DNA of 64,000 bases, from the NCBI RefSeq assembly GCF_026339875.1, contig NZ_JAPEPZ010000001.1, forward strand, positions 7,998,001 through 8,062,000, given 5' to 3'. Below the pieces are notes generated by a model, which saw only the letters and a program-made list of their open reading frames with translations, was not told where the DNA came from and did no database searches. Each line of letters opens with the position of its first letter. The first letter of the stretch is position 1. This DNA comes from Streptomyces sp. NBC_01571 (GTDB lineage Bacteria > Actinomycetota > Actinomycetes > Streptomycetales > Streptomycetaceae). A program made the position numbers and the translations under genes. This document shows positions 23,880-32,640 of the stretch, piece by piece.

Positions 23880-23911
23880 GCCAATTACTATACCGGTATT
23901 AGAATGGGCTC
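23880..23911. promoter_or_regulatory. Overlapping divergent leaderless promoters with palindrome
   Basis: The palindrome ATACCGGTAT (23890-23899) is flanked by TAGAAT (23900-23905), 6 nt before the xre ATG, and by ACTATA (23887-23892, TATAGT on the other strand), 7 nt before the map ATG. One bound regulator could cover both -10 boxes. Confidence 0.65.
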
Positions 23912-24184
23912 ATGGTGCGTACCCCGCTGACCCCCGAAGAGCGCGAACGCGGCGAGCGTCTCGGGCAGTTGCTGCGTGAGGCCCGCGGCGTCCGGAGCAT
24001 GGTGGAGGTCGCGGCGACCGCCGGGATCTCGGCCGAGACCCTGCGCAAGATCGAGACCGGCCGGGCTCCCACTCCCGCCTTCTTCACCGTGGCGGCGCTG
24101 GCGAGGGCGCTCGGGCTGTCCATGGACGACCTCGATCACCGGACTCCGCTCCCGGCCCGAAAACTCCCCGTAGCCGTTCCGTAA
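23912..24184 (+). CDS. XRE-family HTH regulator (90 aa)
   Basis: A compact single-domain protein: RLGQLLREARGVRSMVEVAA, GISAETLRKIETGRAPTPAF, AALARALGLSMDDL is a complete HTH_3 domain with the IETGR recognition-helix end. There is no ligand domain. Divergence from map and the shared palindrome make it the likely repressor of both genes (inference). The ATG is 6 nt from a -10 hexamer without a Shine-Dalgarno. Confidence 0.87.
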   Translation: MVRTPLTPEERERGERLGQLLREARGVRSMVEVAATAGISAETLRKIETGRAPTPAFFTVAALARALGLSMDDLDHRTPLPARKLPVAVP

Positions 24185-24240
24185 CACGGAGGGTGTTTTC
24201 TACCGGACCGGAGTACTCCAGTCGGGTGGGGGGTTGCGTG

Positions 24241-26196
24241 ATGGCTGTGGATCAACTCCCCGGCGAGGTGCGGGAGTTCGCGTGCTATCTGGACGGGCTG
24301 ATGCGGCGGCTCGACCAGGGCGGCGGCTGGTGCGGGGTGTTCTGGCAGCGTGACCCCGACGGAATGCGGGCCTGCCTGGACGGCTGGGAGGTGCCTCCCT
24401 GGGACGTGGTCGAGGCGCTCCTGCAGGACCTCGGCGCGGAGTACGGCGGCGGGGCCGCGGCGCAGGAGGCCCCGCGGGCCCGCTCGCTGCACGGCGCCTC
24501 GCTCGCCGCGTTCGACGCCCGGCCCGGCGGGCGCGACGCGCTCGGCGACCGTCTCGACGTGATGCTCCGCGAACAGCGCTACGCGGCGGAACGCCGGACC
24601 GAGCTGAACCGGCTGCTGGGGGAGGCCGCCACCCCGCAGGACGCCGACTCGGTCCGGCTGGACCTGGCCTGGGCCCGGGACGACCACGAGCGGGCCACGG
24701 CCCGCTGTGTCGAACTCCGCCACCGCATGGAAGACCTCGACCGGCGCGCCCTGCGTACCCACGCATCGGGCGCGCTCGGCTTTTCGGGGGCCGCCGGGGG
24801 CGTACCCCGGGCGTCGGACGGCGGTGAGCGCGGGAACCGCGCGGGCGAGACGTGGGCCGAGGGCGGATGGGCCGAGGCCACGGGGACCGCGCCCACGGGG
24901 ACCGCGCCCACGGGGACCGCGCCCACGGGGACCGCGCCCACGGGGACGGCGCCCACGGGGACGGCGGCCGGCCACCGTGCGGCCGTTCCCGGGCGGACGG
25001 GACGACGCTCGCCGTTCGCGGACCCCTCGGCGCCGGCTCGGCCCGAGACCGCCGATCCGGGCCCGTACGACCCGTCGGCTCCGGTGCCGGGCCCCGAATC
25101 CTTCACCCGCACCGGTCCCGGCGTGCCAGGCGCCTCGTCCGCTCCGAGCCGTCCTGCCGCTGCCGCGCCCGCCGGACCCGGTGGGCACGGCGACGCCTTC
25201 GGTCCTGGGGGTCACGGCGCCCGGGACGACGCGCGCGACGCCGGCCGGCCCGGGTCCGGTGAGGCCCTCGCGGAGGCCGGCGCCGCTGTGCGCGGGGACG
25301 GCCCCGGGCCCGGCGCTCCCGCTTCCGGCCCCGGGCACGACGGGTACGACCCCGGCTCCCGGCCGGAGGCCGCCTCCGGCGCCGTACGGCCCCACGACGG
25401 GCCCCCGACGCCGGGCTCGGGGTCCGCGGCCCCCGAGCCCGCCCCGGCCCCCAGACAGCGCTTCAGGCGCCGTCCCCGGGGAAGCGCGCGGTTCGCCGGG
25501 ATGATGGAGGCCGACGCGGCCCCCGTGCCCGCCCCCGGGACGCCCGCGCCGCTGCCCGCCGGCCCGGCCGCGCCGAACCGCCGTACGTCCCGCGGCGCGC
25601 GTTTCGCCGGGGCCGCAGAGGAGCGGGCGGAGCCACGGACGGAGCCCCGGGCGGAGCCCCTGGACGGGGACGCCCGGCGAGCCACCGTGGAAACCGTCCG
25701 GACACTGGTCCGACTGCGTGCCGAGGGCCGCAGTGGCGAGGCGCACGCCGCACTCGTCGAGGCCGCGTACTGGCCCGCCGCCCGCTTCCCCCTGCTCGCC
25801 GCCGAGTTGCACGACGCGGGCCTCGACGCGGACTGGGCCACCCTGCTGTGGGAGGCCGCCTCGCTCCCCGCGGACCGGCTGGTCGCCGCGTCCGACGCGC
25901 TCGTCGCGGCCGGCCGCACCACCGACGGACAGCAGATGCTGCGCCAGGGCGTCGGCCGCCCCGCACCGGAGATCGGGGCCGCCGTGCTCGGCCTCGCCGA
26001 CGAGGGCCGCAGCCGCGAGATCCGCGCACTGCTCGACGCCTATGTACGGGTCCGTGCCCCGGAGGAGGCCGCCCGCAGCGCGGAGAGCGATCCGGCGCGG
26101 CTCGTGCCGCTCCTGCTGGACGCCGCCCGGGGAATCTCGGAGGAACGCCACTGGGACCTGGTGCACGCCCTTCGGGTGGCGGGCTTCGCCGCCTGA
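24241..26196 (+). CDS. Large Ala/Pro/Gly-rich conserved actinobacterial protein (651 aa)
   Basis: Three parts are visible. Residues 1-165 form a charged helical region (VREFACYLDGLMRRLDQGGG, LDLAWARDDHERATARCVEL) with coiled-coil character. Residues about 190-450 are low-complexity Pro/Gly/Ala, including a TGTAP repeat encoded by six 15-bp units at 24880-24969. The last 170 residues are alpha-helical repeats (AHAALVEAAYWPAARFPLLA, LLWEAASLPADRLVAASDAL) resembling a scaffold. No enzymatic motif is seen. The ATG at 24241 (or GTG 24238) is chosen because the conserved part starts there. Confidence 0.6.
   Translation: MAVDQLPGEVREFACYLDGLMRRLDQGGGWCGVFWQRDPDGMRACLDGWEVPPWDVVEALLQDLGAEYGGGAAAQEAPRARSLHGASLAAFDARPGGRDALGDRLDVMLREQRYAAERRTELNRLLGEAATPQDADSVRLDLAWARDDHERATARCVELRHRMEDLDRRALRTHASGALGFSGAAGGVPRASDGGERGNRAGETWAEGGWAEATGTAPTGTAPTGTAPTGTAPTGTAPTGTAAGHRAAVPGRTGRRSPFADPSAPARPETADPGPYDPSAPVPGPESFTRTGPGVPGASSAPSRPAAAAPAGPGGHGDAFGPGGHGARDDARDAGRPGSGEALAEAGAAVRGDGPGPGAPASGPGHDGYDPGSRPEAASGAVRPHDGPPTPGSGSAAPEPAPAPRQRFRRRPRGSARFAGMMEADAAPVPAPGTPAPLPAGPAAPNRRTSRGARFAGAAEERAEPRTEPRAEPLDGDARRATVETVRTLVRLRAEGRSGEAHAALVEAAYWPAARFPLLAAELHDAGLDADWATLLWEAASLPADRLVAASDALVAAGRTTDGQQMLRQGVGRPAPEIGAAVLGLADEGRSREIRALLDAYVRVRAPEEAARSAESDPARLVPLLLDAARGISEERHWDLVHALRVAGFAA
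24880..24969 (+). repeat. Six tandem 15-bp units in coding sequence
   Basis: ACGGGGACCGCGCCC is repeated four times exactly and twice with small changes, encoding TGTAP. Because 15 is a multiple of 3, copy-number changes would keep the frame. Confidence 0.9.
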
Positions 26197-26282
26197 GTCA
26201 CCCGGGCGGCCCACAGCCCGGTCAGCCTCTCACCCGCAGGGGTGTGAAACGTGATCGACTCAGCGGGTTAACCCCGATGGTC

Positions 26283-26349
26283 TTGGCAAGGCTGTCCAGG
26301 GGGCTTACTTTCGAGCCTCTACCGCCTTTGTCTACGGGCGTAGAGGCTC
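26283..26349 (+). promoter_or_regulatory. Promoter and operator of the pyrimidine/hydantoin cluster
   Basis: TTGGCA (26283-26288) and TACTTT (26306-26311) are spaced by 17 bp, a good vegetative-type promoter. The predicted start point falls in a perfect inverted repeat GAGCCTCTAC (26313-26322) / GTAGAGGCTC (26340-26349). A protein bound there, or the hairpin in the RNA leader, could control the operon. Confidence 0.6.
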
Positions 26350-26376
26350 TCTGACGTCCCGTCGAAGGAGCAGCTC

Positions 26377-27219
26377 ATGGCCAACGTCGTACGCGCCGCT
26401 CTGGTCCAGGCGACCTGGACCGGCGACACCGCATCCATGGTCGCCAAGCACGAGGAGCACGCCCGCGAGGCGGCCCGGCAGGGCGCGAAGGTGATCGGCT
26501 TCCAGGAAGTCTTCAACGCCCCCTACTTCTGCCAGGTCCAGGAGCCCGAGCACTACCGCTGGGCGGAGCCCGTGCCCGACGGGCCCACGGTGACCCGCAT
26601 GCGGGAACTCGCCCGCGAGACCGGCATGGTCATCGTCGTGCCCGTCTTCGAGGTCGAGCAGTCCGGCTTCTACTTCAACACCGCGGCCGTGATCGACGCC
26701 GACGGCACCTTCCTCGGCAAGTACCGCAAGCACCACATCCCCCAGGTCAAGGGCTTCTGGGAGAAGTACTACTTCAAACCGGGCAACCTCGGCTGGCCCG
26801 TCTTCGACACCGCGGTCGGCCGGATCGGGGTCTACATCTGCTACGACCGCCACTTCCCCGAGGGCTGGCGCCAACTCGGCCTCAACGGCGCCCAGCTCGT
26901 CTACAACCCCTCCGCCACCTCCCGCGGTCTCTCCGCCTACCTCTGGCAGCTGGAGCAGCCCGCCGCGGCCGTCGCCAACGAGTACTTCATCGCCGCGATC
27001 AACCGGGTCGGGCAGGAGGAGTACGGGGACAACGACTTCTACGGCACCTCGTACTTCGTCGACCCGCGGGGGCAGTTCGTGGGGGAGACCGCCGGCGACA
27101 AGGCCGAGGAACTCGTGGTCCGGGACCTCGACTTCGACCTGATCGAGGAGGTGCGTCAGCAGTGGGCGTTCTACCGCGACCGCCGGCCCGACGCGTACGA
27201 GGGGCTGGTGCAGCCGTGA
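26377..27219 (+). CDS. Nitrilase-fold amidohydrolase, probable beta-ureidopropionase, copy 1 (280 aa)
   Basis: Carries the nitrilase triad E44 (GFQEVFNAPYF), K118 (GKYRKHHIPQ) and C155 (VYICYDRHFPEG). In the reductive pyrimidine pathway this family hydrolyses N-carbamoyl-beta-alanine to beta-alanine, CO2 and ammonia. It heads the cluster behind a clear promoter/operator, with GAAGGAG before the ATG, and overlaps the aminotransferase start by GTGA. A paralogue of identical length lies at 30231; the division of labour between them is not evident. Confidence 0.85.
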   Translation: MANVVRAALVQATWTGDTASMVAKHEEHAREAARQGAKVIGFQEVFNAPYFCQVQEPEHYRWAEPVPDGPTVTRMRELARETGMVIVVPVFEVEQSGFYFNTAAVIDADGTFLGKYRKHHIPQVKGFWEKYYFKPGNLGWPVFDTAVGRIGVYICYDRHFPEGWRQLGLNGAQLVYNPSATSRGLSAYLWQLEQPAAAVANEYFIAAINRVGQEEYGDNDFYGTSYFVDPRGQFVGETAGDKAEELVVRDLDFDLIEEVRQQWAFYRDRRPDAYEGLVQP

Positions 27220-28499
27220 GCGACCTGTACGCACGGCACAAGGCGGTCCTGCCCGACTGGCTCGCCCTCTACTACCAGGACCCGCTGGAGATCACCCACG
27301 GCGAGGGCCGCCACGTCTGGGACGCCGACGGCAACAAGTACCTGGACTTCTTCGGCGGCATCCTGACGACGATGACCGCGCACGCGCTGCCCGAGGTGAC
27401 CAAGGCCGTCAGTGAGCAGGCCGGGCGGATCATCCACTCCTCCACGCTCTACCTCAACCGGCCGATGGTCGAACTCGCCGAGCGCATCGTCCAGTTGTCC
27501 GGCATCCCGGACGCCCGCGTCTTCTTCACCACCTCCGGCACCGAGGCCAACGACACGGCGCTGCTGCTCGCCACCGCCCACCGGCGCAGCAACCAGATCC
27601 TGGCGATGCGCAACAGCTACCACGGCCGCTCGTTCAGCGCGGTCGGCATCACCGGCAACAAGGGCTGGTCGCCGACCTCGCTCTCCCCGCTGCAGACGCT
27701 GTACGTCCACGGCGGTGTCCGCACCCGCGGTCCCTACGCCGGCCTGTCCGACACCGAGTTCATCTCGGCCTGCGTCGAGGACCTCAGGGACCTGCTCGGC
27801 CATGTCCGGCCGCCCGCGGCCCTGATCGCCGAACCCGTCCAGGGCGTCGGCGGCTTCACGATCCCGCCCGACGGCCTCTACGCGGCCTTCCGCGAGGTCC
27901 TCGACGAGCACGGCATCCTCTGGATCGCCGACGAGGTGCAGACCGGCTGGGGGCGCACCGGCGAGCACTTCTGGGGCTGGCAGGCCCACGACGCCGCGGG
28001 CCCGCCGGACATGCTGACCTTCGCCAAGGGCATCGGCAACGGCATGTCCATCGGCGGCGTCGTCGCCCGAGCCGAGATCATGAACTGCCTGGACTCGAAC
28101 TCCATCTCGACCTTCGGCGGCTCACCGGTCACGATGGCGGCGGGGCTGGCGAACCTCACCTACCTCCTCGAACACGACCTCCAGGGCAACGCCCGGCGCG
28201 TCGGCGGTCTGCTCATCGAGCGGCTGCGGGCGATCGCCGCACAGGTCGACGGCGTACGCGAGGTCCGCGGTCGCGGGCTGATGATCGGCGTCGAACTGGT
28301 GAAGCCCGGCACCGACGAGGCGCATCCCGAGGGCGCCGCCGCCGTGCTCGAAGCGGCCCGCGAGGAAGGCCTGCTGATCGGCAAGGGCGGCGGTCACGAC
28401 ACCAGCGTGCTGCGCATCGCGCCGCCACTGTCCCTCACCGTCGCGGAGGCGGAGGAGGGTGCGGCGATCCTCGATCGCGCGCTGAGGTGCACCCGGTAA
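27216..28499 (+). CDS. Class III PLP-dependent aminotransferase (427 aa)
   Basis: The class-III fold is clear: SGTEANDTALLLATAHRRSN, NSYHGRSFSAVG, the Asp that holds the PLP ring nitrogen (WIADEVQTGWGRTG) and the Schiff-base Lys (LTFAKGIGNGMSIGG). In this setting it would transaminate beta-alanine or beta-aminoisobutyrate released by the upstream amidohydrolase, giving a semialdehyde (inference from context). The GTG start overlaps the preceding stop (GTGA). Confidence 0.87.
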   Translation: MSDLYARHKAVLPDWLALYYQDPLEITHGEGRHVWDADGNKYLDFFGGILTTMTAHALPEVTKAVSEQAGRIIHSSTLYLNRPMVELAERIVQLSGIPDARVFFTTSGTEANDTALLLATAHRRSNQILAMRNSYHGRSFSAVGITGNKGWSPTSLSPLQTLYVHGGVRTRGPYAGLSDTEFISACVEDLRDLLGHVRPPAALIAEPVQGVGGFTIPPDGLYAAFREVLDEHGILWIADEVQTGWGRTGEHFWGWQAHDAAGPPDMLTFAKGIGNGMSIGGVVARAEIMNCLDSNSISTFGGSPVTMAAGLANLTYLLEHDLQGNARRVGGLLIERLRAIAAQVDGVREVRGRGLMIGVELVKPGTDEAHPEGAAAVLEAAREEGLLIGKGGGHDTSVLRIAPPLSLTVAEAEEGAAILDRALRCTR

Positions 28500-28525
28500 G
28501 AGAACCTGAGCAAGGGAACGTCGCC

Positions 28526-30085
28526 ATGACCACCGCCTTGGACACCGCCCTGTCGGTACGCCAGGTCCTCACCCTGGAACGGGTGCTCGCCGGAGAGCCC
28601 GAGGTGGTGGCGGGCGCGGGCCACCTCGACCGGCCCGTGCGCTGGGTGCACGTGGCGGAGGCCGCCGACGTGGGCGTGATGCTCAGAGGCGGTGAAATGG
28701 TGCTGACCACCGGTGTGTTGCTGGCCGGCGACCCGGACGCGCAGGCCGAGTACATCCGTTCGCTGCACCGCGCGGAGGCCGCGGCCGTCGTCCTCGGGCT
28801 CGGCCGGGCCTTCCCCGCACCGCCGGACGTGATGCGCCGGGCCGCCGAGCGGTGCGGGCTGCCCATGGTCGTGCTGCACCGCCCGTTCCCCTTCGCCGAG
28901 TTGACGGAAGAGGTGCAGTCCCGGCTGGTCTCCAGCAAGTTCGCGGCCGTGAGCCTCTCCGAGTCGGTACGCACCGCGCTCACCGGCCTCATCACCTCGG
29001 GCGCCCCCATGCAGCGGATCCTCGACGAGATCGCGGGCCACGCGGCCTGCCCCGTCGTCGTCACCAACCTCGCCCACCGGGTCCTCGCCACGGCGGGGGA
29101 GCGGTCCGCGGTGGACGATGTGCTGCGCGACTGGGAGCGCATCGCCCGGCAGGCGGGCGGCAGCGAGGGCGACGGGTGGATCCGGGCCGAGCTGGGCGGC
29201 CGGGGCGAGCGCTGGGGCCGCATCGTGCTGTGCGGTCACCGCGGCGCCCCGGTGACCGGGCGGCTGCTCGCCGACCGGGCCGCCGAGGCCCTGGTCCTGC
29301 ACCGGATGCTCGCCGGCTCCGCGCACACCTGGGAGGAGGAGTCCGCGCAGAGCCTGCTCACCGACCTCGTGAGCGGGGTCGTACCGGCGCGGCAGCTCCT
29401 CCCGCGAGCGCGCGCCGCCGGGCTGCCCGTGAACCGGCGGTCCTTCGTGCCGCTGGCCGTCCGGAACGGCGACCCGGCCCAACTGGACCGGGTGCTCAGG
29501 CTGCTCGGCCTGTCCGGACTCGTCGCCGAACTCGCCGACGGGGCCACCGCCGTACTGCTGAGCCTCGCCCGGGACCAGGACGCCGAGGCGCTGGCCGCGC
29601 ACTTCGCCACCCGGCTGCGCCACGAGACCGGCGCCCCCGCGACCGTGGCGGCCGCCTCCGCACGCCACGCCTGGGACGACGTCCCCGGCGGCCTGCGGGA
29701 GGCCCTGCACGTCGCCGAGGCCGCCGCCGACACTCCCGTCGGCCAGGAGGACCACCCGGTGCTCGTACGGCTGCGTGACGTCCATCTGCGCGGTCTGGTC
29801 CGGCTGCTCAGGGACGACCCGCACGTCCAGTCCTTCGCCGAACGGGAGCTGGACGGGCTGCTGTGCGGGGCCGACGCGGAGTCGGAGCTGCTGCCCGTGC
29901 TGCGTACGTATCTCGCGACGGGCCGCAACAAGTCCCGCACCGCGCGGCTCCACCACGTCAGCAGGCCCGCGCTCTACCGCCGGCTGGAGGCGATAGAGGC
30001 ACGCCTCGCCGTGAACCTCGACGACTTCGAACAGGCGGCCTCCGTGCACATCGCGCTGCTCGCGCACGACGCCCAACAACGGTGA
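28526..30085 (+). CDS. PucR-family transcriptional regulator (519 aa)
   Basis: The N-terminal PucR domain (VRQVLTLERVLAGEPEVVAG, then WVHVAEAADVGVMLRGGEMV) senses a purine/pyrimidine-type metabolite. A GGDEF-like central domain follows, and the C-terminal HTH_30 (TYLATGRNKSRTARLHHVSR, ALYRRLEAIEARLAV) binds DNA. It lies 26 bp after the aminotransferase and before the second half of the cluster, so it most likely controls both transcription units, via the inverted repeat at 26313 and the repeats at 30126-30175 (inference). Confidence 0.88.
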   Translation: MTTALDTALSVRQVLTLERVLAGEPEVVAGAGHLDRPVRWVHVAEAADVGVMLRGGEMVLTTGVLLAGDPDAQAEYIRSLHRAEAAAVVLGLGRAFPAPPDVMRRAAERCGLPMVVLHRPFPFAELTEEVQSRLVSSKFAAVSLSESVRTALTGLITSGAPMQRILDEIAGHAACPVVVTNLAHRVLATAGERSAVDDVLRDWERIARQAGGSEGDGWIRAELGGRGERWGRIVLCGHRGAPVTGRLLADRAAEALVLHRMLAGSAHTWEEESAQSLLTDLVSGVVPARQLLPRARAAGLPVNRRSFVPLAVRNGDPAQLDRVLRLLGLSGLVAELADGATAVLLSLARDQDAEALAAHFATRLRHETGAPATVAAASARHAWDDVPGGLREALHVAEAAADTPVGQEDHPVLVRLRDVHLRGLVRLLRDDPHVQSFAERELDGLLCGADAESELLPVLRTYLATGRNKSRTARLHHVSRPALYRRLEAIEARLAVNLDDFEQAASVHIALLAHDAQQR

Positions 30086-30125
30086 AACACCGGATGACTC
30101 AGGTGAAACATGCGACGACGCGGGG

Positions 30126-30201
30126 GTGACACCGTGGAACGGCAACGCACCTCAGACGTGACACGGTGCACCTCAAAGCCGCCTGCCGGGCTTTCTAGGC
30201 T
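30126..30201 (+). promoter_or_regulatory. Repeats and -10 box upstream of the second half of the cluster
   Basis: GTGACACSGTG occurs at 30126-30136 and 30158-30168, and GCACCTCA at 30147-30154 and 30168-30175, the latter spaced by 21 bp, two helical turns. TAGGCT (30196-30201) is a plausible -10. This fits a PucR-bound promoter for the next gene. Confidence 0.45.
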
Positions 30202-30230
30202 CCTCGCACACCGAGCGACCGGAGGTCCCG

Positions 30231-31073
30231 ATGAGCAGAGTGATCCGCGCCGCCGTCTTCCAGACCGCCTGGACCGGCGACAAGGAGTCGATGATCCAGG
30301 TCCACGAGCAGGCGGCCCGAGACGCCGCCGCGCAGGGCGCACAGGTCCTGTGTTTCCAGGAGCTCTTCTACGGGCCCTACTTCTGCCAGGTCCAGGACAA
30401 GGCGTTCTACGAGTACGCCGAACAGATCCCCGAGGGCCCGATCGTCCGGCGCTTCCAGGCACTCGCCGAGGAACTGGGCATCGTCCTCGTCCTGCCGATG
30501 TACGAGGAGGAGCAGCCCGGAGTCCTGTACAACACCGCGGCGGTGATCGACGCCGACGGCTCCTACCTGGGCAAGTACCGCAAGACCCACATCCCGCAGG
30601 TCGAGGGGTTCTGGGAGAAGTTCTACTTCCGGCCGGGCAACTCGGGCTGGCCGGTCTTCGACACCGCCGTCGGCAGGATCGGTGTCTACATCTGCTACGA
30701 CCGGCACTTCCCGGAGGGCTGGCGCGCGCTGGGCCTCGCGGGTGCCGAGATCGTCTTCAACCCCTCGGCCACCTCGCGCGGCCTCTCCGGCTACCTGTGG
30801 CAGCTGGAACAGCCGGCCGCGGCCGTCGCCAACGAGTACTTCGTGGGCGCGATCAACCGGGTGGGCGTCGAGGAGTACGGCGACAACGACTTCTACGGGA
30901 CGAGCTACTTCGTCGACCCGGAGGCCCAGTTCGTCGGCGAGGTGGCGAGCGACAAGGAGACCGAACTCGTCGTCCGCGACCTGGACATGGCCAAGCTCCG
31001 CGAGGTGCGCGACCGGTGGCAGTTCTACCGGGACCGCGCCCCGGGGGCGTACGGGCCGCTGACGGCTCCCTGA
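30231..31073 (+). CDS. Nitrilase-fold amidohydrolase, probable beta-ureidopropionase, copy 2 (280 aa)
   Basis: The triad E44 (CFQELFYGPYF), K118 (GKYRKTHIPQ) and C155 (VYICYDRHFPEG) sits at the same positions as in the copy at 26377, and the C-terminal halves are nearly the same (SATSRGLS.YLWQLEQPAAAV). It sits next to dihydropyrimidinase, the usual gene partner of beta-ureidopropionase, so this copy is the better candidate for the classical N-carbamoyl-beta-alanine hydrolase. The start has CCGGAGGTCCCG. A strong hairpin follows at 31087. Confidence 0.87.
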   Translation: MSRVIRAAVFQTAWTGDKESMIQVHEQAARDAAAQGAQVLCFQELFYGPYFCQVQDKAFYEYAEQIPEGPIVRRFQALAEELGIVLVLPMYEEEQPGVLYNTAAVIDADGSYLGKYRKTHIPQVEGFWEKFYFRPGNSGWPVFDTAVGRIGVYICYDRHFPEGWRALGLAGAEIVFNPSATSRGLSGYLWQLEQPAAAVANEYFVGAINRVGVEEYGDNDFYGTSYFVDPEAQFVGEVASDKETELVVRDLDMAKLREVRDRWQFYRDRAPGAYGPLTAP

Positions 31074-31086
31074 CGGACGGCCCCTG

Positions 31087-31116
31087 GTGGGCCCGGCCGG
31101 CGGGGGCCGGGCCCAC
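31087..31116 (+). terminator. 12-bp hairpin between amidohydrolase and dihydropyrimidinase
   Basis: GTGGGCCCGGCC (31087-31098) and GGCCGGGCCCAC (31105-31116) are perfect complements. It may terminate or attenuate transcription before the dihydropyrimidinase gene. Confidence 0.6.
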
Positions 31117-31221
31117 GGGCCCTCCTTCCCCACAGGCCTCCCCGGAGGAAACAGCGTTGACCCCAGTCCCTGACAGCTTCGGAATTCCCCCAGTGCACGC
31201 ACGACCGGAAGGAGAGGGAGC

Positions 31222-32622
31222 ATGAGCCGTACCGTCATCCGCGGTGGCCTCGTCATCACCGCGTCCGACGAGATGCACGCCGACGTCCTGATCGAGGACG
31301 GCCGGGTCGTCGCGCTCGCCGCGTCCGGCACCCCGACGGCCGAGTCGTGGACGGCCGAGCGGACCATCGACGCCGCGGGGAAGTACGTCATCCCGGGCGG
31401 CGTCGACGCCCACACCCACATGGAGCTGCCGTTCGGCGGCACCTTCGCCTCCGACACCTTCGAGACGGGCACCAGGGCGGCGGCCTGGGGCGGCACCACC
31501 ACCATCGTCGACTTCGCGGTGCAGAGCGTCGGCCACTCGCTGCGCGAGGGCCTCGACGCCTGGAACGCCAAGGCCGACGGCCAGTGCGCCATCGACTACG
31601 CCTTCCACATGATCGTCTCGGACGTCAACCAGGACACGCTGAAGGAGATGGACCTGCTGGTCCAGGAGGGCGTCACCTCCTTCAAGCAGTTCATGGCCTA
31701 CCCCGGCGTCTTCTACAGCGACGACGGCCAGATCCTGCGCGCCATGCAGCGCTCCGCCGAGAACGGCGGCCTGATCATGATGCACGCCGAGAACGGCATC
31801 GCGATCGACGTGCTCGTCGAGCAGGCGCTGGCCCGGGGCGAGACCGACCCGCGCTTCCACGGCGAGGTCCGCAAGGCGCTTCTGGAGGCCGAGGCCACCC
31901 ACCGCGCCATCAAGCTCGCGCAGGTCGCGGGGGCACCGCTGTACGTCGTGCACGTCTCGGCGCAGGAGGCGGTCGCCGAGCTGGCGCGGGCGCGCGACGA
32001 GGGCCTGAACGTGTTCGGCGAGACCTGCCCGCAGTACCTGTTCCTGTCCACGGACAACCTGGCCGAGCCCGACTTCGAGGGCTCGAAGTACGTGTGCAGC
32101 ACCCCGCTGCGACCCGAGGAGCACCAGGCCGCGCTCTGGCGGGGCCTGCGCACCAACGATCTCCAGGTGGTGTCGACGGACCACTGCCCCTTCTGCTTCG
32201 TGGGCCAGAAGGAGCTCGGCCGCGGCGACTTCTCGAAGATCCCCAACGGCCTGCCCGGCGTCGAGAACCGCATGGACCTGCTGCACCAGGCCGTCGTTGA
32301 CGGACACCTCTCCCGCCGCCGCTGGATCGAGATCGCCTGCGCGACCCCGGCCCGGATGTTCGGCCTGTACCCGAAGAAGGGCACCATCGCGCCGGGCGCC
32401 GACGCCGACATCGTCATCTACGACCCGCACGCCGAGCAGGTCATGTCCGTCGAGACGCACCACATGAACGTCGACTACTCGGCGTACGAGGGCAAGCGTG
32501 TCACCGGCCGCGTCGAGTCCGTGCTCTCGCGCGGCGAACCGGTCATCACCGAGCGGGAGTTCACCGGACGCGCCGGGCACGGCGTCTACACCCCCCGCTC
32601 CACCTGTCAGTACCTTCTCTGA
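31222..32622 (+). CDS. hydA: Dihydropyrimidinase / D-hydantoinase (466 aa)
   Basis: A cyclic amidohydrolase that opens dihydrouracil, dihydrothymine or hydantoin rings to N-carbamoyl amino acids. Metal ligands H64 and H66 lie in VDAHTHME, the carbamylated Lys is K155 (GVTSFKQFM), later His ligands are in MMHAENG and VVHVSAQE, and the Asp in VSTDHCPF. The length is typical. It is preceded by GGAAGGAGAGGGAGC. Its product feeds the two amidohydrolases upstream. Confidence 0.92.
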   Translation: MSRTVIRGGLVITASDEMHADVLIEDGRVVALAASGTPTAESWTAERTIDAAGKYVIPGGVDAHTHMELPFGGTFASDTFETGTRAAAWGGTTTIVDFAVQSVGHSLREGLDAWNAKADGQCAIDYAFHMIVSDVNQDTLKEMDLLVQEGVTSFKQFMAYPGVFYSDDGQILRAMQRSAENGGLIMMHAENGIAIDVLVEQALARGETDPRFHGEVRKALLEAEATHRAIKLAQVAGAPLYVVHVSAQEAVAELARARDEGLNVFGETCPQYLFLSTDNLAEPDFEGSKYVCSTPLRPEEHQAALWRGLRTNDLQVVSTDHCPFCFVGQKELGRGDFSKIPNGLPGVENRMDLLHQAVVDGHLSRRRWIEIACATPARMFGLYPKKGTIAPGADADIVIYDPHAEQVMSVETHHMNVDYSAYEGKRVTGRVESVLSRGEPVITEREFTGRAGHGVYTPRSTCQYLL

Positions 32623-32640
32623 GTGCCTAGGAGTGGCGCC

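Noticed and set aside
24136..26214. A 692-residue minus-strand frame opposite the Ala/Pro-rich gene
   Set aside because: The plus-strand frame has a start, coiled-coil and helical-repeat structure; the minus frame is low-complexity shadow.
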